Source: Paraflavitalea devenefica | Lineage (GTDB): Bacteria > Bacteroidota > Bacteroidia > Chitinophagales > Chitinophagaceae | NCBI RefSeq assembly: GCF_011759375.1 | Contig: NZ_JAARML010000002.1 | Location: 1,612,001-1,676,000 of the forward strand | Direction of reading: 5' to 3' | Length of the DNA stretch: 64,000 nucleotides | In this document: in pieces, positions 41,786 through 49,971 of the stretch | Layout: each line of letters opens with the position of its first letter | Position numbering within the stretch: the first letter of the stretch is position 1 | Made by a program: the position numbers and the translations under genes | Notes under the pieces: model-generated | Seen by the model: the letters and a program-made list of their open reading frames with translations, nothing else | Database searches by the model: none | What the model was told of the DNA's origin: nothing

Positions 41786-43165
41786 TTATTTGTTTCCGTT
41801 CTTCTTATACCACTCCCGGAAGCTCTCTTTCGGTGGCTCGGGCAATTCCCGTTGCCGGGCCCAGGGATTCAGCTTTTTATTCAAGGCCAGCGAAGGGAAC
41901 CAGCGCAGGAACCTGCGCGCCCATTTGCCCGCAAAACTATAGCGTGCCGGCGAGGACAATACGCCCGCCATTATCTTCATACTGGCCGTCTTCGCCGCAG
42001 GCATATAGCCTTCCTGCGTCAATACCTGCCGCCATTGGTACAGTTGATTATGGATATCAATCTTCACCGGACATACATCTGTACAGGAACCGCAAAGGGT
42101 AGAGGCGAAGGGCAGGTCGGCATTCTTGCGCATATCTAAATTAGGCGCCAGTATCGCACCGATAGGCCCTGCGGTGGCATTGTGGTAGCTGTGCCCGCCA
42201 CTGCGCCGGTATACCGGGCAGGTATTCAGGCAGGCGCCGCAACGGATGCACTTTAATGAATTGCGGAAAGCCTCCCGGCCCAGTTGGGTAGTGCGGCCAT
42301 TGTCAACAATCACAATGTGCATCTCGGAACCCGGCACCGGTTTCCTGAAATGACTGGAATAAGCGGTAATATTTTGTCCCGTCGCATTCCTGGCCAGCAG
42401 GCGCAGGAATATGCTGAGGTGTTCGGTACGCGGTATCAGCTTCTCAATGCCCATGCAGGCAATATGTACCTTGGCCAGGTGGGCGCCAAGATCGGCATTG
42501 CCTTCATTCGTACATACCACGATGGCCCCTGTCTCGGCTACGGCGAAATTGACGCCGGTAATGGCAATATCGGCTGCCAGGAACTTCTCCCGCAGATGGG
42601 CGCGTGCCGCCAGCGCCAGGTATAAAGGATCGGAAGCGCCTTTTGGGGTGCCGAGGTGTTGATGGAATATCTCGCCTACCTCTTCCTTTTTAATGTGGAT
42701 GGCAGGCAATACAATATGGCTGGGTAACTCTTTATTCAGTTGTACGATGCGCTCACCCAGGTCCGTATCTACCACTTCAATGCCCTGTGCTTCGAGGTAT
42801 TCATTCAGGTGGCATTCCTCGGTGAGCATCGACTTGCTTTTTACGATCTTCTGCGCGCCATGCTTTTGCATAATGCCATGCACAATGCGGTTATGCTCCG
42901 CTGCATCGGCGGCCCAGTGAACAGTAACGCCATTGCTGATGGCGGCTGCTTCAAACTCCTGCAGGTATTCATCCAGCCGGGAGAGGGTATGGTCTTTGAT
43001 CTGCGATGCCAGCTCACGTAGCTGCTCCCATTCGGGGATCTCCTGTACGATCTTATCCCTTTTGTGCCGCACAAACCACAAAGTCTCATCATGCCATTGT
43101 ACCCGTTCCTTATTCTTAAGGAACGTTGCGGCAGCCTCGGGATGTGGTATAGTAGGTGTGTTCAT
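41786..43165 (-). CDS. lutB: LutB iron-sulfur lactate oxidation subunit
   Basis: 459 residues: a LUD domain in the first ~290 residues (VAETGAIVVCTNEGNADLGAHLAKVHIACMGIEKLIPR) and a ferredoxin-type part carrying two 4Fe-4S motifs, IRCGACLNTCPVYRRSGGHSY (~305) and STLCGSCTDVCPVKIDIHNQL (~360). The C-terminal ~70 residues are basic and Trp-rich. In the LutABC complex this subunit passes electrons from L-lactate. The gene lies between LutA and LutC with gaps of 15 and 11 bases, so they are certainly co-transcribed. Confidence 0.95.
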   Translation of the reverse strand: MNTPTIPHPEAAATFLKNKERVQWHDETLWFVRHKRDKIVQEIPEWEQLRELASQIKDHTLSRLDEYLQEFEAAAISNGVTVHWAADAAEHNRIVHGIMQKHGAQKIVKSKSMLTEECHLNEYLEAQGIEVVDTDLGERIVQLNKELPSHIVLPAIHIKKEEVGEIFHQHLGTPKGASDPLYLALAARAHLREKFLAADIAITGVNFAVAETGAIVVCTNEGNADLGAHLAKVHIACMGIEKLIPRTEHLSIFLRLLARNATGQNITAYSSHFRKPVPGSEMHIVIVDNGRTTQLGREAFRNSLKCIRCGACLNTCPVYRRSGGHSYHNATAGPIGAILAPNLDMRKNADLPFASTLCGSCTDVCPVKIDIHNQLYQWRQVLTQEGYMPAAKTASMKIMAGVLSSPARYSFAGKWARRFLRWFPSLALNKKLNPWARQRELPEPPKESFREWYKKNGNK

Positions 43166-43180
43166 TCTTTTACGTTGCTT

Positions 43181-43918
43181 TTATAACCCTGCTACCAGTA
43201 CCTCTGAAATATGCATCACCTCAAAAGGCAGTTGCTGCCTTCTGATCAATCCCTCCTGGTGCATCAGGCAGCTCACATCAGTGCCGGTGATCACGGTAGC
43301 CTCGTGCTTTGTATAATCATCAATACGCGACAATCCCATGGCCGATGACACTGCCTCTTCTGTAACACAGAACGTGCCGCCAAAGCCGCAGCATTCATCG
43401 GGCCTGTCCAGCTCTACCAGCTCCAGTCCTTCCACCATTTGTAGCAATTGTACCGGTTTGGAAAAAAAGGGTAATACTGTTTCAGAAGAGGAGGCCAGCT
43501 TCAATCCCCTTTGTCCGTGACAACCCTGGTGCAGGGCCACCTTTTTTGGGAAAGAGGCTTTAATGGCTTTCACCTGTACCACATCGGTCAGGAATTCACA
43601 CAGCTCATATACCCTTTGGCGGATGGTAGTGGCGGCAGCTTCCTGCCGCTCATCATGCAGGTGGTCCTTTACATGCAATACACAACTGCCGGAAGGGGAA
43701 ACGATATAATCATATCCTGCAAAGGCTTTAATGAAATTGCTGTTACAGGAGCCGGTTAAATGTTCATACCCGCCGTTGGCCATGGGCTGGCCGCAACAGG
43801 TTTGCTGCATCGGGTATTCTACCTGCACCCCCAGGTGTTGCAACAGCTTCAGGGTAGCAATGGCCACTTTCGGATAGAACTGATCTACATAGCACGGAAC
43901 AAACAGGGCAACACGCAT
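43181..43918 (-). CDS. lutA: LutA cysteine-rich lactate oxidation subunit
   Basis: 245 residues with the two cysteine-rich (CCG) modules that define LutA, GlcF and heterodisulfide reductase subunits: VALFVPCYVDQFYPKVA, YPMQQTCCGQPM in the first half and LHQGCHGQRGLKL, PDECCGFGGTF in the second. It is soluble and cytoplasmic. Role by family: the third subunit of the L-lactate oxidising complex. It follows the SDR gene at 43970 by 51 bases on the same strand. It is intact, with usual length. Confidence 0.95.
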   Translation of the reverse strand: MRVALFVPCYVDQFYPKVAIATLKLLQHLGVQVEYPMQQTCCGQPMANGGYEHLTGSCNSNFIKAFAGYDYIVSPSGSCVLHVKDHLHDERQEAAATTIRQRVYELCEFLTDVVQVKAIKASFPKKVALHQGCHGQRGLKLASSSETVLPFFSKPVQLLQMVEGLELVELDRPDECCGFGGTFCVTEEAVSSAMGLSRIDDYTKHEATVITGTDVSCLMHQEGLIRRQQLPFEVMHISEVLVAGL

Positions 43919-43969
43919 GCTTTGATTACTGATTATTTATTAGTGATTATTCCTTTGCTTCGCCTGTTG

Positions 43970-44743
43970 CTAACTATTCAACTTAATAAATCCACCATCA
44001 ATAGGGTAATCGCAACCGGTGATGAAGGACGCTTCATCACTGCACAGGTACAGGATCAGGGCGGCTACCTCTGAGGGTTCGGCCATACGGCCGATGGGTT
44101 GGGTCTTGGACAGCTTTTCAAACATCTCCGCTTCACGGCCGGGATAACTGTTCTTTAAAAACCCATCCACAAAAGGCGTATGCACCCTGGCCGGAGAAAC
44201 AGAATTGCAACGGATATTCTCATGGATATAATCTTTGGCTACCGAGAGCGTCATCGCCATCACAGCGCCCTTGGCGGTGGAATACACAAAGCGGTCCGAC
44301 AAGCCTACCCAGGCAGCAATAGAAGCCATATTCACGATCACGCCACCTTTGGCCGCCCTGAATTGGGGGATGGCGGCAAACAGGCAGTTATAGGCTCCTT
44401 TTACGTTTACATTCATCACACGGTCGAAATCAGCCTCTGCCGTAGTGTCGGCTTTGCCAATATGGGCAATCCCGGCATTATTCACCAGTATATTCAGCGC
44501 GCCGATCTTATTAAATGTTTCCACTACTTCTGCCTGGTTGGCCACATTGCAGCTATGGGCGAAGGCTTTGCCGCCTGCGGCAGTGATTTCCTGTACGGTG
44601 GCCGCTGCATTCTCTTCGCTGAGCTCAATAATATGTACTTCGGCTCCCTGTTGGGCAAACAATACGGAAATGGCTTTGCCAATGCCGCTGCCTCCTCCTG
44701 TTACTACTGCTTTTTTACTGGCTAATGAAAACATTGTATTCAA
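43970..44743 (-). CDS. SDR, probable 2-keto-3-deoxy-L-fuconate dehydrogenase
   Basis: 257 residues. TGGGSGIGKAI cofactor motif with an acidic residue at the end of strand 2 (HIIELSEE), so NAD is likely. NNAGIAHIG, catalytic Ser in VNMASIAAW, YSTAK (YxxxK intact), CNSVSPARVHTPFVDGFLKNSYPGREAEMFEKLSKTQPIGRMAEPSEVA and the end CDYPIDGGFIKLNS. The PARVHTPFVDGFL block is typical of 2-keto-3-deoxy-L-fuconate dehydrogenases. Reaction: oxidises that compound to 2,4-diketo-3-deoxy-L-fuconate with NAD. Context (FucP upstream, FAH hydrolase downstream) supports this. A second ATG at 44734 is possible. Confidence 0.85.
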   Translation of the reverse strand: MNTMFSLASKKAVVTGGGSGIGKAISVLFAQQGAEVHIIELSEENAAATVQEITAAGGKAFAHSCNVANQAEVVETFNKIGALNILVNNAGIAHIGKADTTAEADFDRVMNVNVKGAYNCLFAAIPQFRAAKGGVIVNMASIAAWVGLSDRFVYSTAKGAVMAMTLSVAKDYIHENIRCNSVSPARVHTPFVDGFLKNSYPGREAEMFEKLSKTQPIGRMAEPSEVAALILYLCSDEASFITGCDYPIDGGFIKLNS

Positions 44744-44793
44744 TCAATTAAACGTGTAAAATTATATGGATCACTATAAGTAACTATCCTGCT

Positions 44794-46080
44794 CTAAGCT
44801 GCCTTGATCTTATGTCCTTTCCAGCCAAAATAAAACACTACTACAAAACAAAGCAACGGTATCACATAGCCATACTGGATATTTTCAGTGGCGTCGGCAA
44901 TGATGCCTAACAAGGGGGGTAACAAAGCGCCTCCGACAATAGACATGACGATGAGGCTGGACCCCAGTTTTGTATCCTTACCCAGGTCTTGTATGCCCAG
45001 TGAAAAGATAGTAGGGAACATAATGCTCATAAAGAAAGCGATACCGATCAATGCATATATCACGATCATTCCTTCTCCAAATATGGCCAGCAGGGAAAGT
45101 ATGATATTGATAATGGAATAGATGGCCAATAATTTAGCTGGTTGTATATATTTCATCAGGAAGGTGCCTGCAAAACGGCCTGCCATAAAGGCCAGTCCAT
45201 ACCCCAGTCCCAAATAATATTTGGAAGCCATTTTTTCTTCCAATCCCATAGTAGTAGCCATCCTGATAAAGAAGCTGGAAACACATACCTGGGCGCCTAC
45301 GTAGAAAAACTGCGCAATGACAGCCCAGGTAAGGTGTTTATAACGGAAAGCATGTAAAAAATTGCTGCTTTGGTCATCGCCTTCTTCTTTCGTGTCAGGC
45401 ATCTTGGTGAAATAAATCACAACGGCTACCAATAGTATGATCAATCCCAATATCAGGTAAGGCATCTTTACACTGTCGGCTTCCGATTGCAGGTAAGCGT
45501 CCCGCACATTGGCGCCCATCGCTTCCAGTTCCTGCTCGGTATAATTTTTACCGGAAAGAATAAACGTGCCGCCGATAAAAGGCGCTATCATAGCGGCCAG
45601 TCCATTGAACGACTGGGCCAGGTTCAGGCGTTGAGTAGCTGATTCGGGCGGGCCCAATACAGTAGCGTAAGGGTTGGCCGCAGTCTCCAGGAAAGTTAAG
45701 CCGCAGGCGATAACGAATAGTGCGCCCAGGAAGAAAACATATTCCCTGGTATTGGCTGCCGGGATAAACAGAAAACAGCCTATGCCAAAGAAAATAAGGC
45801 CCAGCAGGATACCCGATTTATAACCAAACTTGCGCATCACATAACCTGCAGGCAGGGCCATCAGGAAATAAGCGATAAATACTGCTGAATCAACCAGCGA
45901 GGATTGCAGGTTATTCAGCCGGAAGGCTTTTCTCAGGTGCGGTATCAGAATAGGGTCGAGGTTGTGCACAAAGCCCCAGAAAAAGAACAGGCTGGTAACA
46001 AGGATAAAAGGGAATAGTAACTTTTTCCCGGTACCGGCGGTTTGGGTTGCGGAGAGTGTAGGCGAAGCAATTCCTGGCAT
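44794..46080 (-). CDS. fucP: L-fucose:proton symporter, FucP-type MFS permease
   Basis: 428 residues with 12 hydrophobic segments. Family marks: SLFFFWGFVHNLDPILIPHLRKAF in helix 1 (with the Asp used for proton coupling in FucP), ALPAGYVMRKFGYKSGILLGL, CGLTFLETAANPYATVLG (the LETAANPY signature of FucP/GluP transporters) and GRFAGTFLMKYI. It moves L-fucose, and possibly L-galactose or D-arabinose, across the inner membrane with protons. It stands second in the operon after the mutarotase, matching the logic uptake then anomer exchange. Confidence 0.93.
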   Translation of the reverse strand: MPGIASPTLSATQTAGTGKKLLFPFILVTSLFFFWGFVHNLDPILIPHLRKAFRLNNLQSSLVDSAVFIAYFLMALPAGYVMRKFGYKSGILLGLIFFGIGCFLFIPAANTREYVFFLGALFVIACGLTFLETAANPYATVLGPPESATQRLNLAQSFNGLAAMIAPFIGGTFILSGKNYTEQELEAMGANVRDAYLQSEADSVKMPYLILGLIILLVAVVIYFTKMPDTKEEGDDQSSNFLHAFRYKHLTWAVIAQFFYVGAQVCVSSFFIRMATTMGLEEKMASKYYLGLGYGLAFMAGRFAGTFLMKYIQPAKLLAIYSIINIILSLLAIFGEGMIVIYALIGIAFFMSIMFPTIFSLGIQDLGKDTKLGSSLIVMSIVGGALLPPLLGIIADATENIQYGYVIPLLCFVVVFYFGWKGHKIKAA

Positions 46081-46095
46081 AGATGGATGTTTTAA

Positions 46096-46449
46096 CTATA
46101 GCGGTTGGTTGTTTAAATCAAATATCTTGTTCATCAGTAACCATTTTTCCCCTGGTTTTGCAGAAGGCAGGGCCTGCTGGTATTGCCACATCAGGGTTTC
46201 CCACTTTTGTACCGTGGGGTTGGCGGCATCGGCAATACTCTTCTTATCAAAAGAAAAATCATCATTCACTTCCATGATCATGAAAAGGCGGTTCCCGAGG
46301 CGGTAGATCTCCAGGAGCTCAATGCCACTTTCCCGGATGGATTGAAGGATCTCAGGCCATACTGCCTGGTGATAAGTTTCATATTCTGCGATCAATACCG
46401 GGTCGTTCTTCAGATCCAGTGCCAGGCAATATCGTTTGTTGGTATTCAT
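46096..46449 (-). CDS. RhaM-family sugar mutarotase, probable L-fucose mutarotase
   Basis: 117 residues from the ATG at 46449 (MNTNKRYCLALDLKN). The frame continues to 46536, but that part is promoter sequence. Motifs of the L-rhamnose mutarotase family: LIAEYETYHQAVWPEILQSIRESGIELLEIYRLGNRLFMIMEV and WETLMWQYQQALP. They interconvert the alpha and beta forms of 6-deoxy sugars. FucU-type mutarotases belong to another fold, but RhaM-type proteins also stand in non-phosphorylating fucose clusters of other bacteria. It is the first gene of the operon, 15 bases before FucP. L-fucose is inferred from context. Confidence 0.85.
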   Translation of the reverse strand: MNTNKRYCLALDLKNDPVLIAEYETYHQAVWPEILQSIRESGIELLEIYRLGNRLFMIMEVNDDFSFDKKSIADAANPTVQKWETLMWQYQQALPSAKPGEKWLLMNKIFDLNNQPL

Positions 46450-46795
46450 ATATTTATACAAAATGATCGAAAGTAAACCAAGGATGGGTGAATCCATCCT
46501 GCGCCATCCCGTGTTTTTAACCTCAATATTCATCAATGTTCGTGAAAATACGCATGCCTTGCCAAAATAGTTTATTATAATGGCAATAACATGAAATCCA
46601 GCTTGGCGATTTGTTCCTTAATTGCATGCGTAACCTGCTAAAACCCGCAATTAAAAAACGGCTAACATTAATTGCTATATCAGTCCCGGCACTTGTGTCG
46701 GGAACGCAGGGTTTATAAACCCCATTACAAAACGTTCGCACCATCACCGTACGTGCTATTACGGCGATGGTAAACACTTGAAAATTGCATGCTTT
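46450..46795. promoter_or_regulatory. Divergent control region between the fucose operon and the SusC-led locus
   Basis: A 346-base gap. Notable elements: TTGCCA-N16-TGGCAA (46559-46586), a TCCCGGCAC/GTGTCGGGA hairpin (46684-46703), a perfect palindrome GGGTTTATAAACCC (46709-46722) and a CCATCaCCGTA/TACGGcGATGG hairpin (46741-46770) just before the SusC start. On the fucose side TACTTTCG, 27 bases or so before the mutarotase ATG, is close to the -7 consensus. No regulator gene is adjacent. Confidence 0.55.
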
Positions 46796-49700
46796 ATGGA
46801 AAAGAAGCTCTCTCCGGCTACCCGGGTTCTGTACAGGACCAGGCCCTGGTGGTATCTCCCCCTTTTCGTCTTGCTCTCCTTGTCTTTGTATTCCTCAGCA
46901 CAAACACAATCCCGCCAGGTGGCAGGTACCGTATCGGATGCCAAGGGTAATCCGTTAACAGGTGTTACCGTCAACCTGAAGGGAAGTGCAACAGGAGTCA
47001 CTACCGGCCCCGATGGAAAATATTCCATTGCGGTTACCGGCGATAAGGCAGTACTGGAATTCTCTTATGTAGGGTACCTTACCAAAGAAGAAAAAGTAGG
47101 TACCCGGTCGGCAATCAGCATTACCATGACGGAAGGGACCTCCAACCTCGATGAAGTGGTGGTGATCGGTTATGGCCAGTCCATGCGGAAAAGAGATGTG
47201 GGCGCCGCCATTTCCTCTGTGAATGCCAAACAGATACAGGAGCGCCAGCCGGTGAACCTGTACGATGCCTTGCAGGGCCAGGCGGCTGGTGTATTGATCA
47301 TGAATGATAACGGAGAACCTGGCGCACAGGGTTCTATACAGATTCGCGGTGCGAATACGCTTTCTGCCGATGGCAATACGCCGCTGTATATAGTGGATGG
47401 AGTGATCTCCGACAATGCCTCTTCGATTAATCCTAATGATATTGAGCGGGTGGAAGTGTTGAAAGATGCTGCTTCCGCCTCTATCTATGGTGCCCGTTCT
47501 GCTGCAGGGGTTATCCTCATCACCACCAAAAAAGGGAAGGAAGGCAAGCCAAGGGTAGATGTTCAATATTCCAGGGTGTACGGTAAGCTGGCCCACAAGA
47601 TACAGCAGGCCAATGCGGCAGAATATCGCCGGTACAGGAAGATGCAGGGGGGGAATCTTTATGGCAGCGCCGGTAACCTGACCGATTCCCTGAACCCATC
47701 CTTTAATACAGACAATGATCTGCAAGACCTTTTACTGGGCAATACTGCTGAGCGCGGCGATCTGAAACTGAGCGTAAGCGGTGGCCAGAAAGGAATGGCC
47801 TATTATGGTAGTCTCAACTACATTGACGATAAAGGTATCGCATTGAACACCTGGTACAAATCCATCCAATCACGCATCAATACTGAATTCAAGGTTTCTC
47901 CCAGGTTCAAATATTCCAATAACCTGTCATTCTTCTGGTCGTTCGGGAACTTTACCAGCATCAACAACTCCCTGCGGCCTGTGTTTGACCGGCCATCTTA
48001 CCTGCGTATCTACAATCCTGATGGCACATTGACCAGTTACCTTTCTTCAAAAAGGAACCCGGTAGCCAATGCTTTGCTGGAAGACAATACGCGTGAACAG
48101 CTCAAGGCGCAAATGAACCACCAGATAGATTATGACATCACCAAAGATCTGCGGTTTACTGCCAGCTTCAACGCACAACTGACAAGCCTGCTGGGCTTTT
48201 ATTTTGCTCCACGGTTCCTGGATGATGGAGGCAATGAGAACTTTGCCCGGAACGATAATAACAGGGGATTCGACTGGCTGGTCCAGGGATTCTTAAACTA
48301 CAACAAAAAATTTGGGGAGCATAGCGTAATGGCCATGGCGGGCGTTCAAAAGGACAGAGAAAAGGACGACAACACCCACCTGGAAGGAAAGAATTTTGTA
48401 GTAGAAACTTCCTCTTATGTTAAGGGCAATTTTATGGACAACCTTTCTGCCCAGTATTCCAACGCAAGCGCCGTTTCTACCGCTTCTGCATTTGGCCGGG
48501 TGGGCTATAGCTTTAAAGAAAGGTATATTTTCCAGGGCACTTACCGCAGGGATGCTTCCTCAAGATTTCATCCTGATCACCGTGTAGGTAATTTCTTTGC
48601 CGGTTCTTTGGCCTGGCGCTTTTCTGATGAAAAATGGATGAACTGGGCGGCAGGACCGTTGTCCGACGGTAAGCTGCGGTTTAGCTGGGGTCAAACCGGT
48701 AATGACAGGGTAGGTAATTATGAATACCTGCAACTGATTAACCAGGGTAATACCAGCTATAATAATGTACCAGGCGCCGTCTTAAACAGCACTTTTGGTA
48801 ATAAAGAGTTGAGCTGGGAAGCTAACGAGCAAAAAAACCTCGGTCTCGACCTTTCCTTCTACAATGGCAGGGTAACCATTGCTGCCGACTATTATATTAA
48901 AACCACCCACGATCTTTTATATCCGGAACCATTGCCCAGCCAAAACGGCTTTAGCACGGTGAAGGTGAATGTAGGCTCCATTGAAACAAGGGGTTTTGAA
49001 TTTCAAATGAGCACTGTACCCATAACTACCAAAAACTTTGCCTGGAACCTGAGTGGGAATATCACTTTTGAACGTGGAAAGATCAAGAGCCTGGAAGGGG
49101 GCCAGCCCTTTATTACTGGTAAATGGCTTATAGAAGAAGGCGGCAAACTGGGTAATTTTTATGGATGGAAAAGATTGGGCATTTATCCTACCGATGTGCA
49201 CAATGCCTATGATGAGGCTGGTAATAAATTAACGCCGGTAGGAGTGGAAATTGAGCATAACCTGAATAATCCAAGGCTTTCTAAAGTTACTGCTGCGGGT
49301 TATACCCTTGGCGGGAAACCCTATACTGGTGTTGTGTACCGGAAGAAAGGTGTTGGAGCGACCCTGTTGGGAGGAGATGCTGAATGGGAAGATATTAATA
49401 ATGATGGTGAAATAGACGACCGCGACAGGCAGATCATTGGCAATGCGCAGCCCGATTTCTATCTCGGCGTTATCAATAACTTCTCCTACAAGCAATGGTC
49501 ATTGAATGTAATTGTAAATGCTACCATTGGCGGGCAGGTATACAATAGTTTCAAACAGGGCCTTACCAACTTTGCCAATACGAATGGTCCGGCATTACCC
49601 GAAGCAGTTTGGGGAGCCTGGGTAGTACAGGGACAGGAAGGTGCTACCTATCCTTACTTCCCTGATAAAGACGACCGTGGCAGTCAGCGCGGCAGCGGCA

Positions 49701-49960
49701 ACACCTATTTCCTGGAAGATGCTTCTTTCATCAGGCTGTCAAGCGTTCGTCTCTCCTACAGGTTCAAGCCTGAGGTGGCCAGGAAGGCTTTCATGAACAA
49801 CGCCAGCGTATATGTATATGGCATCAACCTGCTTACCTGGACCGATTATACCGGTTATGATCCGGAGTTTAGTTCCAGCAATGCGCTGCAACCAGGCGAT
49901 GATAACGGTAGGTATCCCAAAAGAAGGGAACTGGGCATAGGTGTTAACTTTCAATTCTAA
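46796..49960 (+). CDS. susC: SusC-like TonB-dependent glycan importer
   Basis: 1054 residues from the ATG at 46796 (MEKKLSPATRVLYRTRP). Signal segment WWYLPLFVLLSLSLYSSAQT, carboxypeptidase-like domain (~35-115: QVAGTVSDAKGNPLTGVTVNLKG), TonB-box-like DEVVVIGYG (~120), plug (~135-245: YDALQGQAAGVLIMN, SIQIRGANTLSADGNTPLYIVDGV, ERVEVLKDAASASIYGARSAAGVILITTKKG) and a barrel ending GIGVNFQF. Length and motifs fit the RagA/SusC family, which pairs with the SusD lipoprotein to pull oligosaccharides through the outer membrane. SusD follows 11 bases later. An upstream TTG at 46778 is possible but less likely. Confidence 0.96.
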   Translation: MEKKLSPATRVLYRTRPWWYLPLFVLLSLSLYSSAQTQSRQVAGTVSDAKGNPLTGVTVNLKGSATGVTTGPDGKYSIAVTGDKAVLEFSYVGYLTKEEKVGTRSAISITMTEGTSNLDEVVVIGYGQSMRKRDVGAAISSVNAKQIQERQPVNLYDALQGQAAGVLIMNDNGEPGAQGSIQIRGANTLSADGNTPLYIVDGVISDNASSINPNDIERVEVLKDAASASIYGARSAAGVILITTKKGKEGKPRVDVQYSRVYGKLAHKIQQANAAEYRRYRKMQGGNLYGSAGNLTDSLNPSFNTDNDLQDLLLGNTAERGDLKLSVSGGQKGMAYYGSLNYIDDKGIALNTWYKSIQSRINTEFKVSPRFKYSNNLSFFWSFGNFTSINNSLRPVFDRPSYLRIYNPDGTLTSYLSSKRNPVANALLEDNTREQLKAQMNHQIDYDITKDLRFTASFNAQLTSLLGFYFAPRFLDDGGNENFARNDNNRGFDWLVQGFLNYNKKFGEHSVMAMAGVQKDREKDDNTHLEGKNFVVETSSYVKGNFMDNLSAQYSNASAVSTASAFGRVGYSFKERYIFQGTYRRDASSRFHPDHRVGNFFAGSLAWRFSDEKWMNWAAGPLSDGKLRFSWGQTGNDRVGNYEYLQLINQGNTSYNNVPGAVLNSTFGNKELSWEANEQKNLGLDLSFYNGRVTIAADYYIKTTHDLLYPEPLPSQNGFSTVKVNVGSIETRGFEFQMSTVPITTKNFAWNLSGNITFERGKIKSLEGGQPFITGKWLIEEGGKLGNFYGWKRLGIYPTDVHNAYDEAGNKLTPVGVEIEHNLNNPRLSKVTAAGYTLGGKPYTGVVYRKKGVGATLLGGDAEWEDINNDGEIDDRDRQIIGNAQPDFYLGVINNFSYKQWSLNVIVNATIGGQVYNSFKQGLTNFANTNGPALPEAVWGAWVVQGQEGATYPYFPDKDDRGSQRGSGNTYFLEDASFIRLSSVRLSYRFKPEVARKAFMNNASVYVYGINLLTWTDYTGYDPEFSSSNALQPGDDNGRYPKRRELGIGVNFQF

Positions 49961-49971
49961 AAAATCAGGCA

